This document shows positions 26,801-35,569 of a stretch of 64,000 nt of DNA, in pieces. Each line of letters opens with the position of its first letter. Within the stretch, counting starts at the first letter, position 1. The DNA comes from Burkholderiales bacterium. Its GTDB lineage: Bacteria > Pseudomonadota > Gammaproteobacteria > Burkholderiales > Usitatibacteraceae. Made by a program: the position numbers and the translations under genes. The stretch is taken from the NCBI GenBank assembly GCA_025359985.1, contig JANYDB010000058.1, forward strand, positions 1 to 64,000, written 5' to 3'. The notes below the pieces were generated by a model. It worked only from the letters and a program-made list of their open reading frames with translations, was not told the origin of the DNA and made no database searches.

Positions 26801-27454
26801 ATGAATATGACTCCGCTGGATCGCTTGATTAGCGAAATTGATGCCGGCTTGCGCACACTGTTTGCAACGCCCTATGCCGAGCGTCCTTTGCCGCAGCCAG
26901 TTATGCCAACCATTACTGCCAATACGTCTCAACGTGAGCTTTCGGCAGATGAAAAACTGGAATCCATTCGTTTAATGCGGATAAATCATGTTGGCGAGGT
27001 TTGCGCGCAAGCGCTTTATAAAGGTCAGGCTATGGTGGCAAAGACGCCTAAAATCCATATTCTGCTTGAGCAGGCCGCACGTGAAGAACGAGACCATTTG
27101 GCCTGGTGTCAAACCAGAATAGCTGAGCTAAATGGCGCAACCAGTCGCTTGACGCCATTATTTTATGCGGGCTCATTTGCGCTCGGTGCGGTATCAGGTT
27201 TACTCGGTGATAAATGGAGCATGGGATTTTTGGTAGAAACCGAGCGCCAAGTGGAAGCGCACTTAAGCGATCACCTCAAACGTCTGCCAGAGGGTGACCA
27301 ACGCAGCCGCCAGATTATTGAGGCGATGCGTACAGATGAAATTCATCACGCGCAGACCGGACTTGAGAATGGTGCTGTCGAGCTGCCAGAGTCCGTAAAG
27401 GCCGCGATGCGCAGCATGTCTAAGGCAATGACGGCAACAACTTACTGGCTATAG
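26801..27454 (+). CDS. coq7: 2-polyprenyl-3-methyl-6-methoxy-1,4-benzoquinone monooxygenase (COQ7)
   Basis: A diiron hydroxylase for a late ring hydroxylation in ubiquinone synthesis, which replaces UbiF in many betaproteobacteria. 217 residues. The ferritin-like metal ligands lie in RINHVGEVCAQALYKGQ, AREERDHLAWC, VETERQVEAHL and MRTDEIHHAQTG. A hydrophobic helix (FYAGSFALGAVSGLLG) suits membrane association. Monocistronic, between the porin terminator and a convergent OsmC gene. Confidence 0.95.
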   Translation: MNMTPLDRLISEIDAGLRTLFATPYAERPLPQPVMPTITANTSQRELSADEKLESIRLMRINHVGEVCAQALYKGQAMVAKTPKIHILLEQAAREERDHLAWCQTRIAELNGATSRLTPLFYAGSFALGAVSGLLGDKWSMGFLVETERQVEAHLSDHLKRLPEGDQRSRQIIEAMRTDEIHHAQTGLENGAVELPESVKAAMRSMSKAMTATTYWL

Positions 27455-27459
27455 CATTC

Positions 27460-27487
27460 GGGAAGCAAGGCTTTCGTTGCTTTTCCC
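27460..27487. terminator. Possible bidirectional terminator, coq7/OsmC
   Basis: GGGAAGCAA and TTGCTTTTCCC form a stem with a two-base bulge between convergent genes. The T-tract is weak. Confidence 0.4.
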
Positions 27488-27493
27488 TAACTG

Positions 27494-27910
27494 CTAAGCC
27501 TCAATAATCTCAAAATCGTGAGTTACCGCGGCCGTTTTAGCCATCATGGCCGAGGCAGAGCAATACTTTTCAGCCGAAAGCTGAATGGCGCGGGCTACCT
27601 TGGCGTGATCCAGTGACTTGCCAGTGACTAAATAATGAAAATGAATGCCCGTAAAGACTTTCGGATCAGTATCAGCGCGTTCGGCGGACAGCTCCACCAC
27701 ACAATCAGTAATAAGCTCCCGACCTTTTTTTAGAATATGAATCACATCAAACGCGCTACAGGCCCCCGTTCCGATCAGCACTGTTTCCATCGGACGTGGC
27801 CCCAGGTTGCGGCCGCCTGCCTCGGGAGACCCATCCATGACCATTGCATGTCCGCTTTCGGTCTCGCCGACAAAAGCAACATTTTCGATCCATTTGATGC
27901 GTGCCTTCAT
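27494..27910 (-). CDS. OsmC family protein
   Basis: 138 residues from the ATG at 27910, which has GGAG upstream; the frame goes 7 codons further. OsmC/Ohr-fold landmarks are GPRPMETVLIGTGACSAFDV (the first redox Cys region), IHFHYLVTGKSLD and AIQLSAEKYCSASAM (second Cys). It is closer to the YhfA-like subgroup than to Ohr. Function in peroxide handling is possible but unproven. Confidence 0.9.
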   Translation of the reverse strand: MKARIKWIENVAFVGETESGHAMVMDGSPEAGGRNLGPRPMETVLIGTGACSAFDVIHILKKGRELITDCVVELSAERADTDPKVFTGIHFHYLVTGKSLDHAKVARAIQLSAEKYCSASAMMAKTAAVTHDFEIIEA

Positions 27911-28075
27911 AACTGCTCCAACGATAACCATAAGAACCGGGTGAGAACTTAAGCATTTTCAACATCGGCAACCGGGAAAGTATAAGGCCCTTAACAGAAT
28001 ACCGCTACAAAGCTCAAAAGAAGGCTCAAGAGAAGGATTTGGGTAAGGATCGAGGGAAAGGCCCGAGAGAAAAAT

Positions 28076-28105
28076 TTGACAAAAGTGCCTTGAATTCATT
28101 ATAGT
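28076..28105 (+). promoter_or_regulatory. Sigma-70 promoter of rplM-rpsI
   Basis: TTGACA (28076-28081), an 18-bp spacer and TATAGT (28100-28105). The transcript would have a leader of about 115 nt before rplM, room for ribosomal-protein autoregulation. Confidence 0.75.
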
Positions 28106-28230
28106 TTCGGGTTCCGCTGACTGGTTAGCCCCGAACCAACCTTTTAGCCACGATTTTGGCTGTTTGGCATCTCTCTAAGAGGCGCTATAAAACAACAATT
28201 GGCCAATTCAAACCAAAGCGAGTGATACAA

Positions 28231-28659
28231 ATGAAAACTTTTTCCGCCAAGCCAGCAGATGTTATTCATGACTGGTATGTAGTTGACGCTACCGATAAAA
28301 TTTTGGGCCGCGTTGCCTGTGAGATTGCCCGCCGTTTGCGTGGCAAGCACAAACCTGAATTCACGCCTCATGTTGATACCGGTGATTTTATCGTGGTTAC
28401 CAACGTCGAAAAATTGCGCGTGACCGGCAATAAAGGCGAGGACAAAAAATACTATCGCCACACCGGTTATCCCGGCGGCATTAAAGAAACAAATTTCAAT
28501 AAGCTTCAGGAAAAACATCCAGAGCGTGTGCTTGAAAAAGCCGTCAAAGGTATGTTGCCCAAAGGCCCGCTGGGCTATGCAATGATTAAGAAGCTGAAGG
28601 TTTATGCCGGTGCCACACACCCGCATACCGCGCAGCAGCCTAAAGAGCTTGCTCTTTAA
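28231..28659 (+). CDS. rplM: 50S ribosomal protein L13
   Basis: 142 residues, the usual L13 length, from the ATG at 28231 ([11 protein letters not shown]). [40 protein letters not shown] and [12 protein letters not shown] are family landmarks. The frame extends 25 codons upstream but that part is leader RNA. It forms the usual pair with rpsI. Confidence 0.97.
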   Translation: MKTFSAKPADVIHDWYVVDATDKILGRVACEIARRLRGKHKPEFTPHVDTGDFIVVTNVEKLRVTGNKGEDKKYYRHTGYPGGIKETNFNKLQEKHPERVLEKAVKGMLPKGPLGYAMIKKLKVYAGATHPHTAQQPKELAL

Positions 28660-28697
28660 TCCACTCCATCCCAGCATCACGATTAAGGACAAGCATC

Positions 28698-29090
28698 ATG
28701 GTCGGTAAATATAACTACGGTACGGGTCGCCGCAAGAGCTCAGTCGCACGTGTGTTCATGAAAGCAGGCAAGGGCAATATCGTTGTAAACGATAAGCCTT
28801 TGGATTTGTATTTTTCCCGCGAAACAGGCCGTATGATCGTACGCCAGCCGCTGGAATTAGTAGGCTCACTCGATAAATTTGACATCATGGTTACTGTGCT
28901 TGGCGGTGGTGAATCGGGTCAGGCGGGCGCAGTACGTCACGGCATTACACGCGCGCTGATCGATTACGACGCAACCTTGAAGCCGCAGCTTTCGAAAGCT
29001 GGACTGGTAACTCGCGATGCGCGTGAAGTCGAACGTAAAAAAGTTGGCCTTCGTAAAGCGCGTCGCGCCAAGCAATTCTCCAAGCGATAA
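28698..29090 (+). CDS. rpsI: 30S ribosomal protein S9
   Basis: 130 residues. [16 protein letters not shown] at the start, [19 protein letters not shown] in the middle, and the basic tail [14 protein letters not shown] that reaches the P-site tRNA. AAGGA lies upstream of the ATG. A strong terminator closes the unit. Confidence 0.98.
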   Translation: MVGKYNYGTGRRKSSVARVFMKAGKGNIVVNDKPLDLYFSRETGRMIVRQPLELVGSLDKFDIMVTVLGGGESGQAGAVRHGITRALIDYDATLKPQLSKAGLVTRDAREVERKKVGLRKARRAKQFSKR

Positions 29091-29175
29091 TTATTGGGTT
29101 GTACTGGGTTGCATCGGGCCTTTCAAGAATAGTTGCAACCCGCTACAATTGTCTGAAATTGCTAAAGCCCTCGCT

Positions 29176-29204
29176 AAAAAAAGCCGCCTTGCGCGGCTTT
29201 TTTT
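29176..29204 (+). terminator. Terminator after rpsI
   Basis: AAAAAGCCGC and GCGGCTTTTTTT arms with a short loop. Confidence 0.9.
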
Positions 29205-29385
29205 ATAAGAGCCTCATACGGGGTATTTACTGAGATTCATCCAATTTGCTTGAAGGTGGCTACCGGCTTGTGAGTGTCAATGAAGGGTATAGTGAGCCTT
29301 GGCGGCAGATTGCCGGGCTTTATTGATCACCGCTTCTGTATATATAAGGCGAAGATATGATTCCCATCCAACTTGTCATCCCTGC

Positions 29386-30150
29386 ATGCTGAGCGAATTC
29401 AAGTTGCGCGGCTCCTGGCGCAAAATTCGTTCCAAGATTGGTATCCGCTCCGAAAAAGTGGCGATACGCTCGCATGTGCCGTGGTATATCAAATTTGGAG
29501 GCTACGGTATCGCCATGGGGGTAGCCGCTGCGGTGGCTTGGTTTGTGGTAGATAACAGCTACCGCATCACTGGTTTTAATCGGGAGGAAACGACTCAACA
29601 AATCGCCACGTTGACCGCGGATAAACAAAAAATCCAGCTGTCTTTTGATGCAACTAAACGTCAGCTCAATGACGTCGAAAGCCAGCTAAAAGTCGAGAAA
29701 TCGGCACAGGCTGAGTTATCAAAAAATATGTCGCAGCTTCAGGAAGAAAATGCAAGCATCAAGGAAGATTTGGGGTTTCTTCGCAACATTATGTCGGCCG
29801 GCAGCGTCCCTGAGGGCTTGTCTATCGCTAATTTGAAGGTTGAGGCAGATGCATTGCCCGATGAATATCGTTATCGGTTGCTGTTAATGCAAGGTGGTCA
29901 GCGCAAATTGGATTTCAAGGGTAAAGTACAGGTCATAGCTCGTGTGCAAAAAGGTGCCGTACAAACTACGCTTAGTTTTCCATTGGATCATGAGTTGCGC
30001 GCCGCCGGAAATGAAATAGAATTTCGTTACTATCAAAAAGTGGACGGAAGATTTAAAATTCCTGAAGGGGCGCTGTTAAAAAGCGTGCAAATTCGCGTGT
30101 TTGGTTTGCCGGGCTTTGAGGTCCGTGGCCAACGCAGTATCAATCTTTAA
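29386..30150 (+). CDS. Membrane-anchored coiled-coil protein (DUF6776-like)
   Basis: 254 residues from the ATG at 29386. A basic N-terminus is followed by one membrane segment (YGIAMGVAAAVAWFVV), a coiled coil of about 70 residues (TADKQKIQLSFDATKRQL onward) and a C-terminal beta-rich domain with YRLLLMQGG and KVQVIARVQ. The neighbour order (this gene, bactofilin, erpA) recurs in betaproteobacteria, which suggests a role in envelope or cytoskeleton organisation together with the bactofilin 9 bp downstream. The family name is from memory. Confidence 0.75.
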   Translation: MLSEFKLRGSWRKIRSKIGIRSEKVAIRSHVPWYIKFGGYGIAMGVAAAVAWFVVDNSYRITGFNREETTQQIATLTADKQKIQLSFDATKRQLNDVESQLKVEKSAQAELSKNMSQLQEENASIKEDLGFLRNIMSAGSVPEGLSIANLKVEADALPDEYRYRLLLMQGGQRKLDFKGKVQVIARVQKGAVQTTLSFPLDHELRAAGNEIEFRYYQKVDGRFKIPEGALLKSVQIRVFGLPGFEVRGQRSINL

Positions 30151-30159
30151 GGATTCATT

Positions 30160-30567
30160 ATGTCTTGGGGTAAATCAAATAAACCGAGTCCGATCGACAG
30201 TTTGATCGGCGCTGGCTCCACCATTGTGGGAGATGTCCAATTTACCGGCGGCTTACGTATTGATGGCCATATAAAAGGCAATATTAAAGCGATGGGCGAC
30301 AAGCCCGGCACGCTTGTGCTGTCAGAGCTGGCCAAAGTTGAAGGCGAAATTGATGTGGGCCATGTGGTCATCAACGGCACTGTTGCGGGCCCGGTAAGGG
30401 CGAAAGAATATCTCGAACTCCTGTCCAAAGCGCGAGTCACAGGAGACGTGAGCTATAAAACTATTGAAATCCATGTTGGCGCGATTGTGATGGGCCGCTT
30501 AATGCACGAGGGCGAACTAAAACTTAGCGACAAAGTCATTGAATTTAAGCCGGCCACAGGCAACTAA
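30160..30567 (+). CDS. Bactofilin
   Basis: 135 residues. The beta-helical bactofilin core (DUF583) runs from about residue 12 to 115, with regular turns such as STIVGDVQFTGGLRIDGHI, GEIDVGHVVINGTVAGPV and ARVTGDVSYKTIEI. Bactofilins polymerise without nucleotide and scaffold envelope enzymes. It starts 9 bp after the coiled-coil membrane protein, so the two are probably cotranscribed. Confidence 0.93.
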   Translation: MSWGKSNKPSPIDSLIGAGSTIVGDVQFTGGLRIDGHIKGNIKAMGDKPGTLVLSELAKVEGEIDVGHVVINGTVAGPVRAKEYLELLSKARVTGDVSYKTIEIHVGAIVMGRLMHEGELKLSDKVIEFKPATGN

Positions 30568-30697
30568 AGCCTCAAAACTGATTATCCAAGCAATCATCAA
30601 GGCTGATTATGAAGACGGTATAGTTTGCACCGGTTGAATTGCGAGCTCAGCACCCCATATAGAAGTTAATGGTAATAAAGATTTTTGGAGAATAAAC

Positions 30698-31048
30698 ATG
30701 AACGATATGTCAATGATGGCGCCAGGCTTGATCTTTTCGGATAGCGCCGCTGAAAAGGTTAAAGCGCTAATCGTCGAAGAAGGTAACGACGATCTCAAGT
30801 TGAGGGTATTCGTTACCGGCGGGGGTTGCTCAGGCCTGCAGTATGGTTTTACCTTCGATGAAATTACCAACGAAGACGACACCATTATGGAAAAAAATGG
30901 CGTTAGTTTGCTCATTGATCCCATGAGCTATCAATACCTGATGGGTGCTGAAATTGATTATTCCGAAGGCCTGGAAGGCGCGCAGTTTGTGATCAAAAAT
31001 CCAAATGCCAGCAGCACCTGCGGCTGCGGATCATCTTTCTCGGTCTGA
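30698..31048 (+). CDS. erpA: Iron-sulfur cluster insertion protein ErpA
   Basis: An A-type Fe-S carrier of 116 residues. The three cluster-binding cysteines are Cys44 ([11 protein letters not shown]), Cys108 and Cys110 (STCGCGSSF). SD GGAG lies upstream of [11 protein letters not shown] perfect terminator follows. ErpA delivers clusters to respiratory and isoprenoid enzymes. Confidence 0.96.
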   Translation: MNDMSMMAPGLIFSDSAAEKVKALIVEEGNDDLKLRVFVTGGGCSGLQYGFTFDEITNEDDTIMEKNGVSLLIDPMSYQYLMGAEIDYSEGLEGAQFVIKNPNASSTCGCGSSFSV

Positions 31049-31071
31049 TCTTAGCCGAGTGCGTTAGATAT

Positions 31072-31099
31072 AAAAACGGAGGCTTCGGCCTCCGTTTTT
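31072..31099 (+). terminator. Terminator after erpA
   Basis: AAAAACGGAGGC, TTCG loop region and GCCTCCGTTTTT: a perfect stem. Confidence 0.93.
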
Positions 31100-31384
31100 G
31101 TTGATCGCCCCGAGTCCCGCGCTTTGTTCTTACGTGCCATACAGCGGGCCGAGTTAATTAAGGTTAAGTACACCTAAAGCGTGTTGAATTAGCGCTGGTC
31201 AATTGAGTAAGAGGGCAGGTCATTTACACTTTTATGCGGATTTAGAACTATTTACGCGCTTCATCGCAATCTGCTTCAGTTGGCGGCGGCATCAAAGTAA
31301 AATAAAATGATTGATTGTTGCTTGACCGTACAACGCTCCGGCGATGAAATCAAAACGTTAATCCACCATCAAGGACTTGCTCGA
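31100..31384. other. erpA-metalloprotease intergenic region
   Basis: About 285 bp with no gene. It should carry the promoter of the protease gene; TAAAAT near 31300 could be a -10 element but lacks a good partner. Confidence 0.45.
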
Positions 31385-34105
31385 ATGTCATATTCATTTG
31401 CACATGCCGTTTTACCCATTAGCGCACCAAAAATTCTTGCCGCCAGCATTCTGCTTGCACTCTCCTCGTTGGCTATTGCTCAAGCGCCTGCCCCGAACCC
31501 CGCAGCGCCAGTTCCGGGCGCCGTTCCTGCGGCAGGTGCTCCCGCTGTCATTGCACAGCCAGCGCCTGGCATTCCGCGTCCATTTAAAGAAGTGATCAAA
31601 GACGCCAAAGAAATCGCTGGTTTTTTCACCCTCTATCAAAAAGATGAGAAAATCTGGATCGCGATTCGGCCTGAGCAATTTGATAAGCCTTTTTTCTTTA
31701 CCTACAATATTCCGCAAAGCGTCGGTGAGCGTGGCCTTTACGCCAGTCAAATGGGTGGTGCAGAGATGGTCGAGCTCAAAAAAATAGGCAATCTGGTGCA
31801 ATTAATTGCTAAAAACACCGAGTTCTACGCCAAGCCCGGTACACCACAAGCGCAGTTCGTGTCTGAGGCTTTCTCCGATAGTTTATTGTCCAGCGCAGCC
31901 GTGGTTTCCACGCCCAATGGTGATACCAAAGCAGTGCTGATCGAAGCCAATGCGCTCTTGTTTAACGACATTCCCGGCTATCTCACGCGCCTTGAATTTG
32001 CCTATCGCATGCCGTTTGCGCTTGATACCCGCAATACTAGTTTTTCGCGGGTCAACAACACCGATTTGTTGACCGGCATGCAAGTCAAGGCGCACTTCAA
32101 TGTGCCCAAAATTAACGCACCGTCATTGGTGCCGTCACCGGTTCCATTACCGACTCCACCGCAAGCCACGCCTGATCCAAGGAGTCTGTTTGTGAGCTTT
32201 TATTACAGCTTCGCCAAGCTGCCAGATGAGCCGATGATGCCGCGTGTTGCTGATGAGCGAGTGGGCCATTTTGTGACCTCACGGGTAGATTATTCAGATG
32301 ACATATCCGCAAAAACCAAAACTCACCTGATCAATCGCTGGCGCCTCGAAAAGCAAGACCCCGCCGCCGCGATGTCCGAGCCCAAAGTGCCAATAACTTA
32401 TTGGGTTGATAAAAACGTCCCGATAAAATACCGCGCTGCCGTCGCTGCCGGCATTACCGAATGGAATAAGGCGTTTGAAAAAATCGGCTACAAAAACGCG
32501 ATTATCGCCAAACAACAAACCGATACAGATGATTTCGACACCATGGACGCGCGGCATGCATCCGTACGCTGGTTCACCGGTGCCGATGTAGGCTTCGCTA
32601 TCGGCCCATCCCATAAAGATCCACGCACCGGCGAAATTTTGGATGCTGATATTGGTATGTCCGATGTGTTTGCCCGCGGTGCCCGCCGTTTAGTGGTCGA
32701 AGATATTGGCAAGCCGATGGTGTTTGATGCCAGCTTGGCGGGCGCTATGTCAGCGACCTTAAAACAGCAATCGCTGTTCATGAGTTGTAACTACGCAGCC
32801 GAAAAAGCAGATGACATGCACTTCGCTATGGATTTGCTCGAAGCGCGCGGCATGGAAATGGATTCGCCCGAAGCGGAGGCTGTCGCACAAGCCTATGTGC
32901 TTGATGTGGTGATGCATGAAATCGGCCACACCCTGGGTTTTCGTCATAACTTCCGTTCCTCCACCATTTATTCACTCAAGCAAATTCAGGATCCGGCGTT
33001 CACAAAAGTGAATGGCCTTGCCGGTTCAGTCATGGATTACAACCCGTTCAACCTAGCCGTAAACGGCGATAAGCAAGGTGAATACGTGATGTCCACGCTC
33101 GGCCCGTACGATTATCTGGCCGTGGAATATGCGTATAAAACGCTGGATGGAAAAACTGAAAAAGCCGATCTCGCCAAAATAGCGGCGCGTGCAACCACTG
33201 AACCTTTGCTCACCTATGCGACCGATGAAGATGCGGGCGGTAGTGTCGGCGGCATGGATCCAGAAGTAAATCGCTTTGACATGGCCGGTGATCCGCTTGA
33301 GTATTATAAAAAACGTATGCAGCTCACGCGCGAATTATGGGATCGCATCCAGAACTTGAAGCTCAACAATGGCGAAAGTTATGAGCGTCTGACCCGCTCA
33401 TTTAATTCAGGCTTTCGTTCGCTCGCCCAAATCGCCCCGCTCGCAGCAAAATATGTTGGTGGCGTGAAGCATCTGCGTGATCGTGCCGGCACTAATCATC
33501 CGCTTTATGAACCTACCTCGGCTGCCAAGCAGCGCGAGGCTTTGAAGCTCATTACCGACGGTATGTTTAAAGCCGACAGCTTTAAGTTGAAGCCTGAGTT
33601 CGTATCACGTCTGGCGATTGATCATTTCCAGCGTGAGGGCGGACCCGGTGGTAGTGGCAGTGCCGATATTTCAATTGCCCGCAGCGTGCTGAATCTGCAG
33701 CGCGGGGTGCTCGATATACTGATGGCGGATAACGTCGCACAGCGTTTGATTGATAGTCAGGAGAAAGTGGCCCAGCCCGAATCGCTGCTGAAGCTTTCTG
33801 ATTTATACGACAATCTGCAAGGTGCCATCTGGTCTGAGCTGCGTACCGGCGGAGATATTTCCGCGATGCGCCGGAATCTGCAGCGCGAGCATTTAAAACG
33901 CGTTTCAGTTGCATTGCTCAAAGCGTCCGGCAATACACCGGCCGATGCGCGCAGCTTGCAGCGCGAAAACGCCATCGCCCTGTCTAACCAAATCCGCAGT
34001 TCAGTGGGCAAGCCCATGAGCAAGGAGGCCAAAGCGCATTTGTCCGAAAGTCTAAACACTCTGAATGAAGCGCTCAAGGCTCCGATGCAGCGCGCTGGCG
34101 TATAA
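31385..34105 (+). CDS. Large secreted zinc-dependent metalloprotease (DUF5117/DUF5118 type)
   Basis: 906 residues from the ATG at 31385, which has AAGGA upstream. A signal peptide (LAASILLALSSLAIAQA) and a Pro/Ala-rich linker come first. A DUF5118-like region, a DUF5117-like region and a metzincin-type catalytic domain follow, with HEIGHTLGFRHNF (HExxHxxGxxHN) and downstream GSVMDYNPFN, the Met-turn. Probably periplasmic or secreted. Substrates are unknown. It stands alone. Confidence 0.88.
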   Translation: MSYSFAHAVLPISAPKILAASILLALSSLAIAQAPAPNPAAPVPGAVPAAGAPAVIAQPAPGIPRPFKEVIKDAKEIAGFFTLYQKDEKIWIAIRPEQFDKPFFFTYNIPQSVGERGLYASQMGGAEMVELKKIGNLVQLIAKNTEFYAKPGTPQAQFVSEAFSDSLLSSAAVVSTPNGDTKAVLIEANALLFNDIPGYLTRLEFAYRMPFALDTRNTSFSRVNNTDLLTGMQVKAHFNVPKINAPSLVPSPVPLPTPPQATPDPRSLFVSFYYSFAKLPDEPMMPRVADERVGHFVTSRVDYSDDISAKTKTHLINRWRLEKQDPAAAMSEPKVPITYWVDKNVPIKYRAAVAAGITEWNKAFEKIGYKNAIIAKQQTDTDDFDTMDARHASVRWFTGADVGFAIGPSHKDPRTGEILDADIGMSDVFARGARRLVVEDIGKPMVFDASLAGAMSATLKQQSLFMSCNYAAEKADDMHFAMDLLEARGMEMDSPEAEAVAQAYVLDVVMHEIGHTLGFRHNFRSSTIYSLKQIQDPAFTKVNGLAGSVMDYNPFNLAVNGDKQGEYVMSTLGPYDYLAVEYAYKTLDGKTEKADLAKIAARATTEPLLTYATDEDAGGSVGGMDPEVNRFDMAGDPLEYYKKRMQLTRELWDRIQNLKLNNGESYERLTRSFNSGFRSLAQIAPLAAKYVGGVKHLRDRAGTNHPLYEPTSAAKQREALKLITDGMFKADSFKLKPEFVSRLAIDHFQREGGPGGSGSADISIARSVLNLQRGVLDILMADNVAQRLIDSQEKVAQPESLLKLSDLYDNLQGAIWSELRTGGDISAMRRNLQREHLKRVSVALLKASGNTPADARSLQRENAIALSNQIRSSVGKPMSKEAKAHLSESLNTLNEALKAPMQRAGV

Positions 34106-34239
34106 GCGTTAGGCATAGCATCACAGCCGGGGGAAAGTGGGTGCAAATTCACCCGCTTTCCTCTATAATTTAGCCTTCAACGCTGATCGCTAACCATTAA
34201 TCATCAACAAACCAAATTCATCCACTTTGGAGAAATATC

Positions 34240-34371
34240 ATGGCAGGAGAAAAGAAACGCACTCGCCGCAACACGCTGGAGCGTAAATGCTTAGGCAAAT
34301 ACTACAAACGTCTTTTTATCGGCGCCAGCAAGTCGACGTTCAAGATGCTCGAGACGATCAAAAAAATCTAA
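34240..34371 (+). CDS. Small highly basic protein, 43 residues
   Basis: MAGEKKRTRRNTLERKCLGK is followed by YYKRLFIGASKSTFKMLETI and KKI. TTTGGAGAAATATC gives a well-spaced GGAG site, and a perfect terminator begins 24 bp after the stop, so this looks like a complete small transcription unit. About a third of the residues are Lys or Arg. There is a vague likeness to very small ribosomal proteins (bTHX type), not enough to name it. An RNA- or DNA-binding role is inferred from charge only. Confidence 0.6.
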   Translation: MAGEKKRTRRNTLERKCLGKYYKRLFIGASKSTFKMLETIKKI

Positions 34372-34394
34372 GCTCGATTACGCTAAAGTTTTTA

Positions 34395-34433
34395 AACAAA
34401 AAGCCGCTGAAAAATTTCAGCGGCTTTTTGTTT
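34395..34433. terminator. Bidirectional terminator after the 43-residue gene
   Basis: AAACAAAAAGCCGCTGAAA and TTTCAGCGGCTTTTTGTTT: a perfect 19-bp stem with a 2-base apex. Confidence 0.92.
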
Positions 34434-34539
34434 ACGAGATAGTTTTTATATGCGTTGAGAATGCGATGAAACCGTTTGAAAAATAATTTTACAAACTCAA
34501 GCATACATAAGCCTCTCAGGCCAAAATTGCCTTAGACAC

Positions 34540-34650
34540 CCCGCCAGTGAATGAGTCTGCCTACGGTGAAGCCGAAACCAAGCCCTAGCGGTAGCGGGCT
34601 TTATCAGGCACTATTGCCCGTCAAACCTCTCCCGTATTGGGGTTTGATAA
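34540..34650 (+). other. Structured, gene-free segment
   Basis: Several short inverted repeats stand close together: AGCCC..TAGCGGTAGC..GGGCT near 34583-34602 and GGTTTGATAAACC near 34640. Purine-rich unpaired links (GGTGAAGCCGAAACC) lie between. It looks like a folded RNA or a decayed mobile element. I cannot match it to a known riboswitch or intron. Confidence 0.3.
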
Positions 34651-34760
34651 ACCAAAATCAAGAAGACTAAATGGTTGGCAATGCTCTTTTGCTGATAGCT
34701 TGTCCTTCTCTATTCCGCTTATTGAATAGAGGATTCATAAATTTTAAAAGGGGGAACACC

Positions 34761-35360
34761 ATGAACTGCAACTCAATAATTTCCATTCTGCGCATCAGCT
34801 TGGCAACTGCAATTCTGCTGCTGTCCGCGTCCTTGTCCACACTCGCTTTTGCCGATTGTCCGGATAAGCCTGTCACGTGTGATTTTGGCGCAATAGGTAC
34901 TCAGGGCACATGTTGGAAAGCGTCCAAACTGACATGCCATGATTGCGGGCCGAAACATTGCCCAGGGGCACCGCCCACCTCGTATTCACAAATGCCCTAC
35001 AAGACGGATTTCGCCTGCGTAGTCAAGATCGTCTTAGCCAAGCAGCCCGACGGTTGTAGCAATCCAGCCAAAGATCCTGCTTCATTAATGTATAAACAGT
35101 TTTTCAAGCCAGCCTGTGACGAACACGATATCTGTTATCGCAATAATATCGGGGTGACCAAAGGCGCCTGCGATGCCCAGTTCAAACGTAATATGGACGC
35201 CATGTGTATCGGGTATTACCACGGCGTTATGAATACTGCGCAGAAAGCTTCTTGCATGAGTGCATCGATAACTTATCACACCACTCTCGCAATAGCGCCA
35301 CAGGCTAAAGAGGCTTTTACCCAAGATCAGAATTGGACAAAGGCAAATTGCGCTCGCTGA
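34761..35360 (+). CDS. Secreted phospholipase A2-like protein
   Basis: 199 residues from the ATG at 34761 (GGGGG site). Signal peptide ISLATAILLLSASLSTLAFA. Cys-rich mature protein. The active-site signature is FKPACDEHDICYRN (Cys-Asp-x-x-His-Asp-x-Cys-Tyr), preceded by DGCSNPA, as in conodipine/group-XII-like secreted phospholipases A2; the catalytic His-Asp pair is present. KGACDAQFKRNM follows with further paired cysteines. Likely a disulfide-bonded lipase exported to periplasm or medium. The canonical calcium loop is not obvious, so activity is uncertain. Confidence 0.75.
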   Translation: MNCNSIISILRISLATAILLLSASLSTLAFADCPDKPVTCDFGAIGTQGTCWKASKLTCHDCGPKHCPGAPPTSYSQMPYKTDFACVVKIVLAKQPDGCSNPAKDPASLMYKQFFKPACDEHDICYRNNIGVTKGACDAQFKRNMDAMCIGYYHGVMNTAQKASCMSASITYHTTLAIAPQAKEAFTQDQNWTKANCAR

Positions 35361-35434
35361 TGCGGGATTTTGGATGAGGAATGCAGCTAGAAATACACCG
35401 CAGTACTGAGCCAAAAGTCGCAAAATAATCAGAT

Positions 35435-35475
35435 AAAAAATGCCCTCCTGTAAAACATGCAGGAGGGCATTTTTG
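35435..35475. terminator. Terminator between phospholipase-like and M13 peptidase genes
   Basis: AAAAAATGCCCTCCTG and CAGGAGGGCATTTTT: a 15-bp perfect stem usable from both convergent sides. Confidence 0.92.
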
Positions 35476-35569
35476 TAACTGCAAACAGGGATTTCAGCTA
35501 TTGACTTAATAGGCTCCAGAATGAGCCAACCGCGACCTTGCCCTTCGCTTCTCGGAACCTACTATTCCG

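Noticed and set aside
28144-28692. 182-codon minus-strand frame over rplM
   Set aside because: Fully antisense to L13, which has exact family length and motifs; no support on the other strand.
31212-31225. AGGGCAGGTCATTT, also found at 55181-55194 upstream of the DUF1329 gene
   Set aside because: A 14-base exact match between two places in 64 kb is expected several times by chance; no palindrome or spacing logic supports a site.
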